A DNA stretch of 64,000 bases from Halomonas sp. LBP4 (GCF_003202205.1 NZ_PDOG01000004.1:152641-216640), one strand, 5' to 3'. Shown: positions 34,466 to 43,566, counted from the first letter of the stretch. Notes: a model not told the origin generated them from the sequence alone. Numbers and translations: made by a program.

Positions 34466-35031
34466 GCGGCCGCGCGCTGCCCAACCCCGGCTGGGGGCCT
34501 CTCTCGGCACTGCCCGGCAACCCGCTGATGTGGGTGCTGATCCTCAGCGAACTGCTGGTCTTCACCGCCTTCTTCGCGCTCTACGCCTGGCAACGTGCCG
34601 CCGACACGGCGCTCTTCGATGTCTCCCAGCGCGAGCTCGACCCCTTGATGGGCGGGCTCAACACCCTGGTGCTGCTGACCAGTGGGCTCTGCGTGGCCCT
34701 GGCCGTGGAGGCAACTAGTGCCGAACGGATCCGCCGCGCCCGCCAGTGGCTCTCGGCCTCCATGGGGCTGGGGGTGGGGTTCTGCGTGATCAAGGTCGTC
34801 GAGTACGCCGACAAGCTGGCCGCCGGCCTGACGCCGGAGACCAACGCCTTCTTCGGCTTCTACTACGGGCTGACCGCCTTCCACTTCGCCCATGTGCTGT
34901 TCGGCCTGGGGCTGCTGGCGCTGGTGACCTGGCGCACCTCGCTGGACAACGTGGAGACCGCCGCCGCCTTCTGGCACCTGGTCGACCTGATCTGGATCCT
35001 GCTCTATCCGCTCGTCTATCTGCTCAGATGA
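34462..35031 (+). CDS. norE: NorE, cytochrome c oxidase subunit III-like protein
   Basis: This 189-residue protein has five hydrophobic segments and the COX3-family motifs MWVLILSELLVFTAFFALY, FGFYYGLTAFHFAHVLFG and AAFWHLVDLIWILLYPLVYLL. Stand-alone COX3 proteins of this size in nor clusters are NorE, which supports full NO reductase activity without being part of the purified NorBC enzyme. It begins in ATGA overlap with the DUF4870-like gene; norF follows after 31 bp. Here norEF is on the opposite strand and 9 kb away from norCBQD. Confidence 0.88.
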   Translation: MSGRALPNPGWGPLSALPGNPLMWVLILSELLVFTAFFALYAWQRAADTALFDVSQRELDPLMGGLNTLVLLTSGLCVALAVEATSAERIRRARQWLSASMGLGVGFCVIKVVEYADKLAAGLTPETNAFFGFYYGLTAFHFAHVLFGLGLLALVTWRTSLDNVETAAAFWHLVDLIWILLYPLVYLLR

Positions 35032-35062
35032 CGGCAACCGACCGATGACTGCAGAGGTGATC

Positions 35063-35356
35063 ATGACCGCCCATCCCGGCACCCGCCGCCTGCTCGCGAC
35101 CTGGGCCACCCTGATGGCCCTGACGGTAATCTCGATGGTCTCGGCACGCCTGGACCAGGGCGACTGGCAGGCGCTGCCGCTGTGGTCGGCGGGCCTGGTG
35201 CTTGCCGCCACCGGCTTCAAGGCCCAGCGGCTGCTGATGGTCTACCTCAACCTGCGCGCCGCCACACCGGCCTGGCGGGGAGCCTTCGTGGGGCTGGTGG
35301 TGCTGACGCTGGCGCTGATCGGCGGCGGTTACCTGGTGGCGCGGCTGGCCGGCTGA
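35063..35356 (+). CDS. norF: NorF / cytochrome c oxidase subunit IV-like protein
   Basis: This 97-residue protein has three hydrophobic segments (about 10-29, 40-58 and 72-93) and the COX4-prokaryotic pattern, with ATGFKAQRLLMVYLNLR in the middle. Following norE, it corresponds to NorF, which helps NorBC activity in Paracoccus. The ATG at 35063 follows GAGGTGATC and is preferred over one 18 bp upstream that lacks a ribosome binding site. The sequence is short, so the NorF name rests partly on position. Confidence 0.78.
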   Translation: MTAHPGTRRLLATWATLMALTVISMVSARLDQGDWQALPLWSAGLVLAATGFKAQRLLMVYLNLRAATPAWRGAFVGLVVLTLALIGGGYLVARLAG

Positions 35357-35605
35357 CGCTGACTCCAGCCCCAAGGTACCCCTGCCGCGGATCGAACGCT
35401 CGAGCCTGCCCGTGGCGACTCCTGGCAGGCAGCGGTATCGATTCGCCCCTTATCGTTGCGCAAGAGGCAGCGAGAACGTGCCCCGCGCCAGGATGACTGT
35501 TATAAGTGAAAGCGTAGGCAGCAATCATCATGCCATTCGGCAAGTGACTCACGCGGACATGGCGTCTGCGCTTGCTCAAAAGCGTCGCTGGGCGACGAAC
35601 AGGTT

Positions 35606-36454
35606 ATGGCTTCCCAACACCCCGTGGCACCTGGCCGCATCGTGGCCATCGGCGGAGCCGAGGACAGGACCTCCGATCTCGAGATCCTGAGACAGGTCTT
35701 TGCCCTGGCACCCGAGGGCTATGGCGAGGTCGCCGTCATCGCCACGGCGAGCAGCATTCCCGACGAGGTGCTGCCCGACTACGAAGCGGCCTTTTCGCGC
35801 CTGGGTGCCAGCCGCGTCCATTCCCTGGACATCCGCGACCGCCGCCAGGCGGCCGAGGCCGACACCGTACGCCTGATCGAGCAGAGCGGCGTCATCTTCT
35901 TCACCGGCGGTGACCAGCTCCGCCTGACCAACGTGATGGGCGGCTCGGCGACCCTGAAGGCCATCCGCAACCGCTTGAAGGAGGGCGCGGTAGTGGCCGG
36001 GACCAGTGCCGGCGCGGCGGCCATGCCGGGCACCATGATCTATAACGGCGCTGCCGCCGATGCCCTGCGCAAGGGCGCCGTCAACATGACCTTCGGCCTC
36101 GGGCTCGTCGAAGGCTTGATCATCGACAGCCACTTTCTCGAGCGCGGACGGTTCACGCGCCTGATGGAGGTCGGGGCGACCAACCCGGAGTACCTGGGCG
36201 TGGGGCTTGGCGAGGATGCCGCGGTGATCATTCATGCGAACCGGGTTCTCGAAGTCATCGGCCCGGGCCATGTCATCCTCATCGACAGCCGCGACCTGGC
36301 GAACTCGAACATTGCCGAACTGTCGATGGGGGAGGCGGTGGCCATCGAGCACCTGATCCTGCATGCGCTGGTCAGCGGTCACGGCTTCGATATCGAGGCG
36401 CGTCGCTATCTTGCCGCCGACGCGCTGGTCACCACGCTGGCAGATCTCCGATGA
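35606..36454 (+). CDS. cphB: Cyanophycinase
   Basis: This 282-residue serine peptidase (S51 family) cleaves cyanophycin (multi-L-arginyl-poly-L-aspartate) to beta-Asp-Arg dipeptides. Family features: GRIVAIGGAEDR at the N-terminus, FFTGGDQLRLTN, the nucleophile Ser134 in VAGTSAGAAAM, and GLGLVEGLIIDSHFLERGR with the catalytic-region His. There is no signal peptide, so it is the intracellular type acting on stored granules. It is first in a three-gene set and overlaps cphA by four bases. The ribosome binding site is weak (ACAGGTT), and the 249 bp upstream contain no clear promoter boxes. Confidence 0.94.
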   Translation: MASQHPVAPGRIVAIGGAEDRTSDLEILRQVFALAPEGYGEVAVIATASSIPDEVLPDYEAAFSRLGASRVHSLDIRDRRQAAEADTVRLIEQSGVIFFTGGDQLRLTNVMGGSATLKAIRNRLKEGAVVAGTSAGAAAMPGTMIYNGAAADALRKGAVNMTFGLGLVEGLIIDSHFLERGRFTRLMEVGATNPEYLGVGLGEDAAVIIHANRVLEVIGPGHVILIDSRDLANSNIAELSMGEAVAIEHLILHALVSGHGFDIEARRYLAADALVTTLADLR

Positions 36455-39084
36455 ATATCCTCGAGCACCGGGCCCTGCGGGGCCCGAACTACTACAGCCG
36501 CTACCTGGCCATCTTCATGCGCCTGGACATCGGCGAACTCGAGGAACGGCCCAGCGATACCGTTCCCGGCATCGTCGAACGCCTCCTCGGGTTACTGCCC
36601 ACCCTGCAGGAGCACCGTTGCTCGGTCGGCCGACCCGGCGGCTTCGTGGAGCGTCTGGAGCGAGGCACCTGGGCCGGTCACGTCGTCGAGCATGTAGCGA
36701 TCGAACTCCAGAACCTGATCGGCTTCTCGGTCGGCTACGGCAAGACCATCGACAGCTACGAGCCCGGGATCTACAACGTCGTCTACCGCTACCGGGACGA
36801 AGCCTGCGGCCTGGCGGCCGGGGTCGAAGCCGTCGAGCTGGTCACCCGGCTGTTCCATGGCGGCGAGATCGACATGCCAGCGATCATCGCCCGCCTCAAG
36901 GCGGTGCGCGACGCCCACATGCTGGGCCCCTCCACCGCCTCGATCGTGGCGGCCGCCGAGCGTCGTGGCATTCCCCACATCCGCTTGAGTGACGAGAACA
37001 GCTACATCCAGTTGGGTCACGGCCACCGCCAGCAGCGAATCCAGGCGACGGTGACCTGCCATACGGACCTGATCGGCTACGGCATCGCCGACGACAAGGC
37101 CTGGACAAAGCAGGTGCTCGGCGATGCCGGCATCCCGGTTCCCCACGGCCGGGTCTGCGCCTCCGTCGATGAAGCCCTCGATGCCGCGCGCGACATCGGC
37201 TATCCCGTCGCGGTGAAGCCGCTGATCGGCAACCACGGCCGCGGCGTGAGCACCAACATCGATGATGGCCAGGCCCTGCGCGAGGCCTTCGGCATCGCTT
37301 CCCACCGCAACCCCTCGGTGATCGTCGAGCAATACATCGAGGGCGAGGACCATCGTCTGCTGGTCATCGGCAGCAAGCTGGTGGCCGCCGCCAGGCGGCG
37401 ACCGGCCCATGTGATCGGCGATGGGGTCGCCACGCTGCAGGCCCTGGTCGACAGGGAAAACCAGGACCCGCGTCGCGGCGTCGGGCACGAGAACCTGCTC
37501 ACGCAGATACAGCTGGACGAGCAGTCGCAGCGGCTGATCGACCAGCAGAACCTGACCCTGCGCAGCGTGATCCCGAAGAATGAGATCGTCTATCTGAAGT
37601 CCACGGCGAACTTGAGCACCGGGGGCACGGCCACGGACGTGACCGACGACGTCCATCCGGAGGTACGCTACGCGGCGGAGCGAATCGCGCGCCTGATCGG
37701 GCTCGACATCATCGGCATCGACCTGCTGGCCGAGACCCTGACCCGGCCACTGGAGGAGCAGTCCGCCGCGGTGGTCGAGGTCAATGCCGGGCCCGGTTTT
37801 CGCATGCACCTGTCGCCCACCCACGGCAACGGCCGCGATGTCGGGCAGCATGTGATCGACATGCTGTTCCCGGACAGCGAGACCGACGCCCGCATTCCCA
37901 TCACTGCGGTGACCGGGACCAACGGCAAGACGACCACGGTGCGCCTGCTCTCGCATCTGCTGCGCCAGGCGGGACGCAACGTCGGCATGGCCTGTACCGG
38001 CGCCATCGAGATCGACAACCATGTCATCATGCGCGGCGACTACAGTGGCCCCCAGGCAGCGGCCATCGTGCTGCGCGAACCCACGGTCGAATACGCCGTG
38101 CTCGAAGTGGCCCGCGGCGGTATCATGCGCCGAGGCCTCGGGTTCGACGAGTGCGACGTGGGTGTGCTGCTCAATATCGCCAGCGACCACCTGGGTGAGC
38201 ATGACATCCACACCCTCGACGAGCTGGCGCGCTGCAAGACCGTGGTGATAGACGCCGTGCGCCGTGGCGGTACGGCCGTGCTCAATGCCGATGACCCACG
38301 GGTGCTGGCCGGCCAGGAGTGGGCCCGGGGCGATATCATCTTCTTCACCCTGGACCCGGATTCCCGCCCCATCCGCCAACATGTTCGCGATCACGGCGTC
38401 GCCTTCACGGTCCACAATGGGCGTATCGTGATGCGTCAGGGCCATGTCGAGGCCGAGGTGATCCCGGTGGTGGACGTGCCGATCACCTTCGAGGGGCACG
38501 CCCGCTTCAATGTCGCCAATGCCCTGGCCGCCAGCGCGGGCGCCTATGCCCTGGGGCTCTCCATCGCCGATATCCAGATGGGTCTGCAGACCTTCCATCC
38601 CACCCCCGGACAGAATCCCGGACGCACCAACCTCATTGACGCCAACGGCATGAAGGTGCTGATCGACTACGGGCACAATGTACCGGCGCTCGAAGCCCTC
38701 AGCGAGCTGGTGAGCTGTATCCCGGCGCGACGACGCATCAGCGTGGCCAGCGCGCCCGGGAATCGCCGCGACGAGGACCTGTTCAGCCTGGGCACGCTGC
38801 TCGCCCGGATGCACGATGTCGTCTTCATCTACGAGACCGACGCCCGCGGTCGTGCCATCGGCGAAGCCGCCGGCCTGTTGCGCGACGGTGCCGAGTCGAT
38901 GGGGGCCTGCCGGGTCGAGATCGTCCTGGAGGAGCACCAGGCCGTCGACCGGGCCTTCGAGGAGGCCGGCGAAGGTGACCTGCTGGTGTTGCTGATCGAC
39001 GATGTCGAGGGCACCATCGAGCGCCTGAAGGGCCGCCGCTTCTCGCCGCCGGCGTCGACTGAACCCACCGGCGAGCCGCCATGA
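36451..39084 (+). CDS. cphA: Cyanophycin synthetase (CphA1 type)
   Basis: This 877-residue enzyme makes the nitrogen-storage polymer cyanophycin from Asp and Arg using ATP. It has the three-part CphA plan: an N-terminal domain (about 1-160, start MNILEHRALRGPNYYSRYLA), an ATP-grasp domain (about 215-475, with AVKPLIGNHGRGVSTNI and VVEVNAGPGFRMHL) and a Mur-ligase-like domain with P-loop TGTNGKTTT at about 488-496. Length matches CphA1 (about 875 aa). The start overlaps the cphB stop and the end overlaps iadA, so synthesis and breakdown genes are translated together. This operon lies between norEF and the convergent nor genes. Confidence 0.96.
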   Translation: MNILEHRALRGPNYYSRYLAIFMRLDIGELEERPSDTVPGIVERLLGLLPTLQEHRCSVGRPGGFVERLERGTWAGHVVEHVAIELQNLIGFSVGYGKTIDSYEPGIYNVVYRYRDEACGLAAGVEAVELVTRLFHGGEIDMPAIIARLKAVRDAHMLGPSTASIVAAAERRGIPHIRLSDENSYIQLGHGHRQQRIQATVTCHTDLIGYGIADDKAWTKQVLGDAGIPVPHGRVCASVDEALDAARDIGYPVAVKPLIGNHGRGVSTNIDDGQALREAFGIASHRNPSVIVEQYIEGEDHRLLVIGSKLVAAARRRPAHVIGDGVATLQALVDRENQDPRRGVGHENLLTQIQLDEQSQRLIDQQNLTLRSVIPKNEIVYLKSTANLSTGGTATDVTDDVHPEVRYAAERIARLIGLDIIGIDLLAETLTRPLEEQSAAVVEVNAGPGFRMHLSPTHGNGRDVGQHVIDMLFPDSETDARIPITAVTGTNGKTTTVRLLSHLLRQAGRNVGMACTGAIEIDNHVIMRGDYSGPQAAAIVLREPTVEYAVLEVARGGIMRRGLGFDECDVGVLLNIASDHLGEHDIHTLDELARCKTVVIDAVRRGGTAVLNADDPRVLAGQEWARGDIIFFTLDPDSRPIRQHVRDHGVAFTVHNGRIVMRQGHVEAEVIPVVDVPITFEGHARFNVANALAASAGAYALGLSIADIQMGLQTFHPTPGQNPGRTNLIDANGMKVLIDYGHNVPALEALSELVSCIPARRRISVASAPGNRRDEDLFSLGTLLARMHDVVFIYETDARGRAIGEAAGLLRDGAESMGACRVEIVLEEHQAVDRAFEEAGEGDLLVLLIDDVEGTIERLKGRRFSPPASTEPTGEPP

Positions 39085-40256
39085 TGCCCCTTGATGATCG
39101 GGACGCCCCCCTGCTGACCCTGCTGCGCGTCGGCCGCATCTTCGCACCGGCGCCCCTCGAGGCCACCGATCTGCTGATAGCGGACGGACGGATCGCGGCG
39201 CTGGGGCGCGATCTCGCCGTACCGGAAGGGTGGCCCGTGCGCCTGGTGGAGGCGCGTGACCTCACCGCCGCTCCCGCCTTTATCGACCAGCACGTGCATG
39301 TGACCGGTGGCGGCGGCGAAGGCGGCTGCGGTACCCGCTGCCCGGCGATCACCGCCCGGGAGATCGCCGCCATGGGTATCGGCACCGTGGTGGGGGTGCT
39401 GGGCACCGACGGCATCAGCCGCTCGCCGGCGGACCTGCTGGCCAAGGTGCGTGGGCTCAAGGCCGAGGGCATCGCGGCCTATATGTACACGGGGTCGTAT
39501 CGCGTGCCGCCACCGACCCTCACCGGCGACGTGCAGCGCGACCTGGCCTGGATTCCCGAGGTCATCGGTCTGGGCGAGCTGGCGATCTCGGATCATCGCT
39601 CCAGCCAACCACGCCAGGACGAGATCGCGCGGCTGGTCAGCGAGGCGCGCGTCGGTGGCATGCTGGCCGGCAAGCGCGGCATCTGCCACTTTCATGTCGG
39701 CGACGGACAGCGGGGGATCGAGCCGCTGCGCCGGCTGCTCGCGGAGACCGAGATTCCCGCCGAGCAGGTGATCCCCACCCACGTGAACCGCCACCGCGCC
39801 CTGCTCGAGGAGGCCGCCGACTATGCGCTGGCCTTCGCCGCCAGCGTGGATGTGACCGCCTTCGACGACCCCGGGGAGGAGGGCCTCTCCGGCTTCGATG
39901 CAGTATCGCGGCTGCTCGTGCGCGGCGTGCCGGTAACCCGTATCACCATGAGCTCCGACTGCAACGGCAGCCTGCCCGAGTTCGATCACCAGGGTAACTA
40001 CATCGGCATGCGGGTGGCGCGCAACACCGCGCTCATTGCGGACTGGCAGCGCCTGGTACGCGAGGAAGTGCTGCCACTCGATCAGGCCCTGGGCCTGATC
40101 TCGGGCCATGTGGCCCGGGTGCTGGGGCTGCATGACCACAAGGGCCGCCTGGCCGTCGGCCATGATGCTGACGTGACCCTGCTCGACGGCGACCTCCAGC
40201 CGCAACAAACCTTCGTGGCAGGGAAGCGCATCTACGCCAGGGACGTCCCGCCGTAG
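39081..40256 (+). CDS. iadA: Isoaspartyl dipeptidase (amidohydrolase)
   Basis: This 391-residue amidohydrolase splits beta-aspartyl dipeptides. Next to cphBA it would finish cyanophycin breakdown by hydrolysing beta-Asp-Arg to Asp and Arg in the cytoplasm. Metal-site residues are His71 and His73 in FIDQHVHVTGGGGEGG, His in FHVGDG and THVNRHR, and Asp in MSSDCNGSLPEF; the substrate-binding Tyr is in YTGSYRVPPP. At the bridging position where E. coli IadA has a carboxylated Lys (GVKCAISDHR), this protein has Glu166 (GLGELAISDHR). The ATG overlaps the cphA stop. Confidence 0.93.
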   Translation: MMPLDDRDAPLLTLLRVGRIFAPAPLEATDLLIADGRIAALGRDLAVPEGWPVRLVEARDLTAAPAFIDQHVHVTGGGGEGGCGTRCPAITAREIAAMGIGTVVGVLGTDGISRSPADLLAKVRGLKAEGIAAYMYTGSYRVPPPTLTGDVQRDLAWIPEVIGLGELAISDHRSSQPRQDEIARLVSEARVGGMLAGKRGICHFHVGDGQRGIEPLRRLLAETEIPAEQVIPTHVNRHRALLEEAADYALAFAASVDVTAFDDPGEEGLSGFDAVSRLLVRGVPVTRITMSSDCNGSLPEFDHQGNYIGMRVARNTALIADWQRLVREEVLPLDQALGLISGHVARVLGLHDHKGRLAVGHDADVTLLDGDLQPQQTFVAGKRIYARDVPP

Positions 40257-40290
40257 TGCCGTGGCCGCCTCAGGTACTACAAACAGTTTA

Positions 40291-40512
40291 CTACCGAAAA
40301 CCCTCGCGCCCGGACGGCGGCGGCATCGCCCGGGCCCAGCCCTCCAGGGCCCGGCCCAGGCGCAGCAGGCCGTAGACCACGAAGGGCACCGGCAGCATCA
40401 GCGCCACGCCCCAGTCGCGGTTGTTGATCAGCCACACCAGCGGCAGCACCACCGCCACGGCGGCCAGGCACCAGGCCGTCACGGCCAGGGCGAGTCGGGA
40501 ACGGGTCGTCAC
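40291..40512 (-). CDS. Small membrane protein after norD
   Basis: This 73-residue protein starts at GTG (40512) with GAGGAGGTTGCC just upstream, 10 bp after the norD stop. Two hydrophobic segments are seen (about 7-28 and 33-50), followed by a basic tail. It is the last gene of the norCBQD unit, which makes co-translation likely. The function is unknown; it may help assemble or stabilise the NO reductase. It is convergent with iadA, with 34 bp between. Confidence 0.72.
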   Translation of the reverse strand: MTTRSRLALAVTAWCLAAVAVVLPLVWLINNRDWGVALMLPVPFVVYGLLRLGRALEGWARAMPPPSGREGFR

Positions 40513-40522
40513 GGCAACCTCC

Positions 40523-42469
40523 TCAGGTGGCGATGATCTGGCGGTAGATCCCCGGCAGGGCCAGGGAGAGATGCTCGGGGCGCTGTACGATGGCGTAGCC
40601 GCCACGGCCGAACAGGTGCGGGATGTACCGCCCCGCCTGGCGGTCGATGGTCACGCCGAAGACGCGCACCTCCTGGCGGCGTGCCTCGAGCACCGCCTTG
40701 CGAGTGTCCTCGATGCCGTAGCGCCCCTCGTAGTAGTCGTTGTCGTTGGGCTTGCCGTCGGTGAGCAGCAGCAGCAGCCGATGGCGGTTGGGTCGTTCGG
40801 CAAGCTGCCCGGCCAGGTGGCGGATGGCCGGCCCCATGCGGGTATAGGCACCGGGCTTGAGCGCCGCAATGCGCCGCGACACCCGCTCGCCCATGGGCTC
40901 GTCGAAGTCCTTGAGGGTGTTGACCCAGACCTTGTGGCGCCGCTGGGAGGTGAAGCTGTGGATGGCGTAGTCGTCGCCGCAGCCAGCCAGGCCGTGACCC
41001 AGCACCAGCAGCGCCTCCTTGGCCACGTCCAGCACCCGGCGATCCTCCAGCCAGGCCTCGGTGGAGAGCGAGACGTCCACCAGGATCGATACCGCCAGGT
41101 CGCGGGCCTGGGGGCGGCTGGCCAGGTAGAACCGATCGCTGGCCTCGCCGGTGGCGGCCAGGTCGCAGCGCGCGCGGATCACGGCGTCCATGTCCAGGTC
41201 ACTGCCGTCCAGCTGGCCGCGCAGGATCTCGCGACGCGGGCGCAGCGCCTCGAACTCGCGCCGCACCCGGCGGATGCGTCGACGCGTCACCTCGTCGGGC
41301 GTCCAGTTCTCGCCCTCCTCGCTCTGCACCTCGCTGTGCACCACGCAGTGGTCGGGCAGGTAGGCCTGCTTGCGATGGTTCCACTCCGGGTAGGTATGGC
41401 GTCCCTTCAGCCGGCCGCCGGCGGCCTCGTCCGGGGCCAGGTCGAGATCGAGCTTGAGCCTGGAGGCCGCCTTCTGGCGGTTGGGGCTGAGCACGATCTC
41501 GTCGATCTGGTCGGCGGCCTGTTTCGCCGCTTCCTCCTCCTCGTCCTCAACGTGACGGTTGAGGTTCACCATCTCGGCCCAGGAGAGCATCTTCTCGGAG
41601 GCATTGAGGATCAGCGGATCGTCGCGGTCGGCCTGGTCCTGCTCGCGGCGGTCGGCCTTGCGCTTGCCATGGTCGTCCTCCGCCTGCGGCCTGTCGTCGG
41701 CAAGGGAGGCCTCGTCGTCCATCGTGGCCTCGCGGGCCCCGCCACGGGTCCCCAGGGTCACGGCCTGGCCCCATAGCGGTACCGGCAGTGGCGGCCGATA
41801 GCCACGCGGCACACGGAAGCCGTCCAGCGGAAAGGCCGCGTCGCGGATGGCGCGCTGCATGGCCAGGGCCCAGTCTCCCTCGGGGTCCGGGGCGCCCAGC
41901 TCCGCGCACAGGGCGGTTTCCAGGGCCGCCTCGCGGGGCGGCAGCCGCTTGCGTCTCGGGCGGATCGCCAGCAGCTCGCCGCACAGGTGCACATAGCGGT
42001 CGGTGAACCCGGGGAAGCGGGACAGCGCCGCGCGGGTGGCACGCCGCGCCTCGCGCAGCCGCAACAGGTCGGCCTGCAGCGGATCGGCGGCCGGTTCGAC
42101 CGGCCGAGCCTCGGCCAGGAAGGCCGTGAGCCACAGGTAGAGGTCGCGGTTGAGGGCGGCCTCGGGGAACAGCGCCAGGCGCGGCGGTAACAGCAGGTGT
42201 TCCTCGTCGCGGCGGGCCTGGTCGAGGTCCTCCTCGTCGAGGCCCAGGCGCTGGCGCAGGCTCAGCCGGTGGGCGGAGCCACGCCGGGCGATGGCGGCCA
42301 CCTCGAGGCCCGCCTCGCCGCCGCCGGCGCGGAAGAAGACCCCCAGCATGGGGCGCAGCGACTCGAGCGTCACCGCCGCCTCGGGGTGGTCGGGATAGCT
42401 CGCCGCCCCGGAGGCCCAGCGGTGCCAGTGGCGGCCGACGAACTCCTCGACCTCGAGGAAATCGAGCAT
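40523..42469 (-). CDS. norD: NorD, VWA-domain protein of NO reductase activation
   Basis: This 648-residue cytoplasmic protein has a large N-terminal region and a C-terminal von Willebrand A domain (about 450-640) with the MIDAS motif DVSLST and a later TDGKPND. NorD works with the AAA+ protein NorQ in maturation of NorBC, probably metal insertion. A charged low-complexity stretch (about residues 240-290) separates the two parts. The ATG at 42469 follows AGGAGGGTATAG. It is cut off from norQ by a 284-bp gap that holds a palindromic repeat, instead of the usual tight spacing. Confidence 0.95.
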   Translation of the reverse strand: MLDFLEVEEFVGRHWHRWASGAASYPDHPEAAVTLESLRPMLGVFFRAGGGEAGLEVAAIARRGSAHRLSLRQRLGLDEEDLDQARRDEEHLLLPPRLALFPEAALNRDLYLWLTAFLAEARPVEPAADPLQADLLRLREARRATRAALSRFPGFTDRYVHLCGELLAIRPRRKRLPPREAALETALCAELGAPDPEGDWALAMQRAIRDAAFPLDGFRVPRGYRPPLPVPLWGQAVTLGTRGGAREATMDDEASLADDRPQAEDDHGKRKADRREQDQADRDDPLILNASEKMLSWAEMVNLNRHVEDEEEEAAKQAADQIDEIVLSPNRQKAASRLKLDLDLAPDEAAGGRLKGRHTYPEWNHRKQAYLPDHCVVHSEVQSEEGENWTPDEVTRRRIRRVRREFEALRPRREILRGQLDGSDLDMDAVIRARCDLAATGEASDRFYLASRPQARDLAVSILVDVSLSTEAWLEDRRVLDVAKEALLVLGHGLAGCGDDYAIHSFTSQRRHKVWVNTLKDFDEPMGERVSRRIAALKPGAYTRMGPAIRHLAGQLAERPNRHRLLLLLTDGKPNDNDYYEGRYGIEDTRKAVLEARRQEVRVFGVTIDRQAGRYIPHLFGRGGYAIVQRPEHLSLALPGIYRQIIAT

Positions 42470-42533
42470 CTATACCCTCCTGGAGAATGTGTCGGGCTGG
42501 ATTAACGTAACGCTCACAAACCACCGGGGCTTT

Positions 42534-42703
42534 GCCGGGAACAGGCCTACGAGGAGGCGCTGTGATCCCTGGGCGCTACATTTGCCTTGCGGCGCTCTCG
42601 CATCCTGCTCCGCTTGCAGGACCTGGGTTGGCCATCCATGGCCAACCCGTTCGGCTTTCGCCTCACCCATGGCAAATGACCTCCTCTTCGACCTGTTCCC
42701 GGC
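42534..42703. repeat. Dispersed palindromic repeat, long copy, between norQ and norD
   Basis: Outer arms 42534-42557 and 42680-42703 are 24-base inverted repeats with 21 complementary positions (GCCGGGAACAGG...GAGGAGG). Inside, CATTTGCC (42579-42586) pairs with GGCAAATG (42671-42678), and a perfect 10-bp hairpin GGGTTGGCCA-TCCA-TGGCCAACCC lies at 42625-42648. The layout matches the short copy at 19103-19197. There is no reading frame or transposase, so this is a non-autonomous or structural element. The rest of the 284-bp gap shows nothing else. Confidence 0.85.
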
Positions 42704-42753
42704 GCCTCTCACACGGGCGATGTCCGCTAGTCCAGTGGCGCGGCGGCGCCTGG

Positions 42754-43566
42754 CTAACCGAAGGTGGCGTAAATGGCTTCCATCAGTCCCTCCTGGACGT
42801 CGGCATCGTCGGAGAGCGGCTCCACCAGGGTGGCGCGGGCGGCCTCCAGGATCGGCATGCCGGCATGGATCAGGGTCGCGCAGTAGACCAGCAGGCGCGT
42901 GGAGACGCCCTCCTCCAGGTCCTGGCCCTTCATGGCCCGCAGGCTGGCCGCCAGGTTGACCAGCGCCGCGCACCGCTCGGCGGGCAGGCCGCTCTCGCGG
43001 GCCACGATGTCGCGTTCCGTCGCCGGCGGCGGGAAGTCGAAGGACATGGCCACGAAGCGCTGCCGGGTACTCGGCTTGAGCGACTTGAGGATGTGCTGGT
43101 AGCCGGGGTTGTAGGAGACCACCAGCATGAAGTCGTCCGGCGCCTCGAGCAGCTCGCCGGTACGCTCCAGCGGCAGCAGGCGGCGATCGTCGGTGAGCGG
43201 ATGCAGCACCACGGTGACGTCCTTGCGTGCTTCCACCACCTCGTCGAGGTAGCAGATGCCGCCCTCGCGCACGGCACGGGTCAGGGGGCCATCGACCCAG
43301 CGGGTCTCGCCGCCCTGCAGCAGGTAGCGGCCGGTGAGATCGGCGGCGGTCAGGTCGTCGTGGCAGGAGACGGTGAACAGCGGTCGCCCGAGCTTCGCCG
43401 CCATATGGCTGACGAAGCGGGTCTTCCCGCAGCCGGTCGGCCCCTTGAGCAGCAGCGGCAGGCGCTGTCGAAAGGCCTGCTCGAACATGCCGCACTCGTT
43501 GCCGACGCTCTGGTAGAAGGGCAGCTCGCGCTCGCTGGCGGAGGTGGCCAGGGGGGAAAGGGGCAT
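42754..43566 (-). CDS. norQ: NorQ, MoxR-type AAA+ ATPase
   Basis: This 270-residue ATPase partners NorD in activating NO reductase. Walker A is LKGPTGCGKTRFV (about residues 40-52) and Walker B is GGICYLDEVVEARKD; the YNPGYQHILKSLKPSTRQRF segment with sensor and Arg residues is typical of CbbQ/NirQ/NorQ. The ATG at 43566 follows GGGAG at eight-base spacing; a GTG nine bases upstream is possible. It follows norB by 54 bp. Its 3' end lies next to the palindromic repeat that separates it from norD. Confidence 0.95.
   Translation of the reverse strand: MPLSPLATSASERELPFYQSVGNECGMFEQAFRQRLPLLLKGPTGCGKTRFVSHMAAKLGRPLFTVSCHDDLTAADLTGRYLLQGGETRWVDGPLTRAVREGGICYLDEVVEARKDVTVVLHPLTDDRRLLPLERTGELLEAPDDFMLVVSYNPGYQHILKSLKPSTRQRFVAMSFDFPPPATERDIVARESGLPAERCAALVNLAASLRAMKGQDLEEGVSTRLLVYCATLIHAGMPILEAARATLVEPLSDDADVQEGLMEAIYATFG

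Noticed and set aside
35404..35430. GCCTGCC/GGCAGGC hairpin after norF as terminator
   Set aside because: Only 7 bp with a 13-base loop and no T-run; too weak to call.
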